From positions 1 to 24,730 of the forward strand of contig CBDDXH010000009.1 of NCBI GenBank assembly GCA_965235125.1: DNA of 24,730 nucleotides. Direction: 5' to 3'. Numbering within the stretch: the first letter of the stretch is position 1; the number at the start of each line of letters is the position of its first letter. Shown here in pieces: positions 22,619 through 24,730 of the stretch. The position numbers were made by a program, and so were the translations under genes. Source of the stretch: Pelagilacustribacter hypolimneticus (GTDB lineage: Bacteria; Pseudomonadota; Alphaproteobacteria; Pelagibacterales; Pelagibacteraceae). The notes beneath the pieces were generated by a model. It searched no databases. It was not told the DNA's origin and saw only the letters and a program-made list of their open reading frames with translations.

Positions 22619-23503
22619 ATGATTAAAAATGGAGTTTATGCTGCAAGTCTAAGCTTACTTAACAATGATAAATCACTAGATATAAACGCAACCATTAATC
22701 ATGCAGAGTCAGCTATTAAAAAGGGATTACATGGCGTATTTTTTTTTGGGTCCACGGGGCAGAGTCAATTAATATCTATTTCAGAAAAAAAAGATCTCAT
22801 ATCCAAATCAGCAACCAGCAAGTTTAAAGATCAGTTTTACTTTGGAACAGGAGTTAATTCTTTAAAAGATAATTTAGACCTCATTCGTTATTGCATTGAG
22901 TTTGGTTATCAAACCTTTCTAATTATGCCTCCTGCCTATTATAAAGGTAATACCGACAAAGGAATTTATAATTTTTATGCAGAAATTATTGCCCAAGTTC
23001 CTAAAGTTAAAATAATTCTTTATAATTTTGAAAAGCTAAGTGGATATTTGTTTAGTGCTGATGCTGTAACAAATCTAGTAAAAGCTTTTCCGAAACAAAT
23101 TATTGGCTGCAAGGACTCAAGTTACAATCTTTTTGAGAATTTAAAAATTCCTAATTTCAAAATGTTTCCTGGTTCAGAAGAAAAATTATTAAAAGGATTA
23201 GAACTTGGTTGTAGCGGATGCATATCAGCTGTAACTAACGTCACCCATTCTTTAGCAAGAAAAGTTTTTGATGATTTTGAAAATAAAAAACAACAAATTA
23301 TGAATGAAAAACTTATTAAAGTTAGAAAGATATTTGATCAATACCAACTTATTCCTGCACTTCATTCATTTTTGTCAATTGATAATAAAAAATATCAAAA
23401 TATTTTACCTCCTCTAACTTTGCTTGATTCTAAGTCCAATGAAGAACTGTTAAATCAATTAAAAAAATTAGATTTTATAACCTCAAAAAATATTGCAGCT
23501 TAA
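22619..23503 (+). CDS. DapA/NanA superfamily aldolase or lyase, not a canonical DapA
   Basis: A 294-residue TIM-barrel class I aldolase. The Schiff-base lysine is Lys165 in IIGCKDSS and the proton-relay Tyr135 is in ILYNFEKLSG. The phosphate/carboxylate loop reads GSTGQ (44-48) instead of the GTTGE of dihydrodipicolinate synthase. DapA also has YNVPGRTG, whose Arg (E. coli Arg138) holds aspartate semialdehyde; here the same position is Leu140. So the fold and pyruvate-type chemistry are clear, while the substrate is unlikely to be that of DapA. Alternatives are a 2-keto-3-deoxy sugar acid aldolase, N-acetylneuraminate lyase-like or a decarboxylating dehydratase. It lies 2 bases before the CFA-synthase-like gene, suggesting one transcript. 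Confidence 0.85.
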   Translation: MIKNGVYAASLSLLNNDKSLDINATINHAESAIKKGLHGVFFFGSTGQSQLISISEKKDLISKSATSKFKDQFYFGTGVNSLKDNLDLIRYCIEFGYQTFLIMPPAYYKGNTDKGIYNFYAEIIAQVPKVKIILYNFEKLSGYLFSADAVTNLVKAFPKQIIGCKDSSYNLFENLKIPNFKMFPGSEEKLLKGLELGCSGCISAVTNVTHSLARKVFDDFENKKQQIMNEKLIKVRKIFDQYQLIPALHSFLSIDNKKYQNILPPLTLLDSKSNEELLNQLKKLDFITSKNIAA

Positions 23504-23505
23504 AA

Positions 23506-24696
23506 ATGCTATTAGCTCGATTTTTAAATAAACTTTTTAAAAAAGGTGGCTTTCTATTAGAAAATGCCGATGGTCAAAAATATATAATTGGTCAACCAGA
23601 TAAAAATGATCCAATTGAAATAAAATTAAAAGATAAGTCTTTACACTATAAATTATATTTATATCCTGATTTATATTTTGGTGAGGCTTATACGGAAGGA
23701 ACTTTATATTTCGTCAAAGGAACACTATCTGAATTTTTAAACTTAGCTATAGAAAATATTGGTAGAACTAAAATAAATAAATTCAATCGAATAATAAATT
23801 CATTACGAGGATCATATCGATTTTTAACTAATTTTAATTTTATAAAAAAATCTAAAGTAAATATTGCGCATCATTATGATGTTTCAGATGATTTATATTT
23901 TTTATTTTTAGATCCTCTCAAACAATATTCCTGCGGTTATTTTAAAAGTGAAAAAGACACTTTAGAGCAAGCTCAAATTAATAAAATAAATCATATAGTT
24001 AAAAAATTAGATATTAGAACGAACCAAAAAGTTTTAGATATCGGTTGTGGATGGGGCTATTTAACTATTGAAATAGCTAAACAACATAAGTGTCATGTAA
24101 CTGGAATAACTCTTTCTGAGAATCAGCATAAATTTGCGATTAATAAAGTTAAAGAGCTTAATTTAACCAACCAAGTAGAAATAAAGTTAATGGATTATAG
24201 AGAAATTAAGGAGAAATATGACAGGATAGTTTCTGTTGGTATGTTCGAGCATGTGGGTAGAAAATTTTATAATTTATTTTTTAAAAAAATCGCAAATATA
24301 CTAAACAATGAAGGCGTAGCACTTTTGCACACTATAGGCAGTGTGGATGCGCCCAGAGATCCGCAGCCTTGGATTACCAAATATATTTTTCCAGGAGGCT
24401 ATACACCCAGCCTTAGTGAAATTGCAGGACCTATTGAAAAATCTGGATTAATTATATCTGATCTTGAAGTTTTAAAAATTCATTATGCACAAACGTTAAG
24501 ACATTGGAAAGAAAGATTTATTCAAAATAAAGCAAAAGTTTTAAAAATGTTTGATGAAAAATTTTTTAGAATGTACGAATTCTATCTTACCTCATGTGAG
24601 TCGGCTTTTAAATATGGAGATCAAGTAGTTTATCAAATTCAACTATCAAAAGAATTAGACACAGTTCCTTCTACTAGAGACTATATTTATAGATAA
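23506..24696 (+). CDS. Cyclopropane-fatty-acyl-phospholipid synthase family methyltransferase
   Basis: A 396-residue SAM-dependent enzyme of the CFA/mycolic acid synthase group. The N-terminal lipid-binding domain (about 1-120) has FGEAYTEGTLYFVKG. The catalytic domain has HHYDVSDDLYFLFLDPLKQYSCGYF, the SAM-binding glycine loop VLDIGCGWG (176-184), MDYREI, the MFEHVG motif with the catalytic glutamate and LLHTIGSVD, then YEFYLTSCESAF near the C-terminus. It adds a methylene group across double bonds of membrane phospholipid acyl chains, or methylates them. The length is like E. coli Cfa (382). The remaining 34 bases after it hold only an ATG at 24724 that I cannot assess. Confidence 0.93.
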   Translation: MLLARFLNKLFKKGGFLLENADGQKYIIGQPDKNDPIEIKLKDKSLHYKLYLYPDLYFGEAYTEGTLYFVKGTLSEFLNLAIENIGRTKINKFNRIINSLRGSYRFLTNFNFIKKSKVNIAHHYDVSDDLYFLFLDPLKQYSCGYFKSEKDTLEQAQINKINHIVKKLDIRTNQKVLDIGCGWGYLTIEIAKQHKCHVTGITLSENQHKFAINKVKELNLTNQVEIKLMDYREIKEKYDRIVSVGMFEHVGRKFYNLFFKKIANILNNEGVALLHTIGSVDAPRDPQPWITKYIFPGGYTPSLSEIAGPIEKSGLIISDLEVLKIHYAQTLRHWKERFIQNKAKVLKMFDEKFFRMYEFYLTSCESAFKYGDQVVYQIQLSKELDTVPSTRDYIYR

Positions 24697-24730
24697 GTTA
24701 CTGTTATTAATTAAATCTTAAGAATGAAAA

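Noticed and set aside
22619..23503. Naming the TIM-barrel lyase dapA
   Set aside because: The DapA arginine (E. coli Arg138) is replaced by leucine and the GTTGE loop is altered, so the lysine-pathway name is not supported.
24724..24730. ATGAAAA at the window end as the start of another gene
   Set aside because: Only two codons are visible, so nothing can be said about coding.

Overview
The window is about 24.7 kb of very AT-rich, gene-dense bacterial DNA with 28 protein-coding loci and no RNA genes, CRISPR arrays or insertion sequences that I can see. No gap exceeds about 150 bases, and most neighbours touch or overlap. The gene content points to a streamlined alphaproteobacterium, most likely of the SAR11/Pelagibacterales type. 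The reasons are a DUF1476 (F1 ATPase zeta inhibitor) gene, a plant/alphaproteobacterial-type GshA, an ahcY-tsaE-amgK-murU gene order, a membrane-anchored J-domain protein, strong A/T codon bias and short proteins. The taxonomic call is inference; no marker gene is present.

Layout. (1) 1-3787, + strand: the 3' end of a sensor histidine kinase, ahcY (methyl cycle), tsaE (tRNA t6A modification) and an amgK-murU pair for recycling of cell-wall MurNAc. (2) 3777-4496, - strand: gpmA. (3) 4537-6322, + strand: a VanZ-like membrane protein, the ATPase zeta inhibitor, a secreted thermonuclease-like protein and a lysozyme-like lipoprotein. (4) 6312-11574, - strand: a compact run msrA - sseA - RND adaptor - RND pump. 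(5) 11587-13115, + strand: an EamA/DMT exporter and an AlkA-like DNA glycosylase. (6) 13102-13400, - strand: a DUF1330 gene broken by a one-base frameshift. (7) 13434-15303: a purine-type phosphoribosyltransferase and an NCS2 nucleobase permease, convergent on a shared bidirectional terminator. (8) 15431-17953, + strand: a BamE-like small lipoprotein, gshA and gshB (glutathione synthesis). (9) 18050-21079, - strand: a secreted alpha/beta hydrolase and oligopeptidase B. (10) 21098-24696: a membrane J-domain protein (+), a family 9 glycosyltransferase (-), then a DapA-superfamily aldolase/lyase and a cyclopropane-fatty-acid synthase-like methyltransferase (+).

How the genes fit together. Most are housekeeping or envelope functions. 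Recurring themes are sulfur and redox upkeep (ahcY, msrA, sseA, gshA, gshB), the envelope and peptidoglycan (amgK, murU, lysozyme-like lipoprotein, RND pump, GT9, CFA synthase) and purine salvage (phosphoribosyltransferase plus permease). I did not find a convincing new multi-gene system. The points most worth a second look are an RND adaptor with no coiled-coil hairpin, a freshly frameshifted DUF1330 gene that keeps a perfect ribosome binding site, a DapA-family enzyme lacking the DapA arginine and paired with a CFA synthase, an AhcY without the insertion usual in alphaproteobacteria, and very long A tracts inside core genes.
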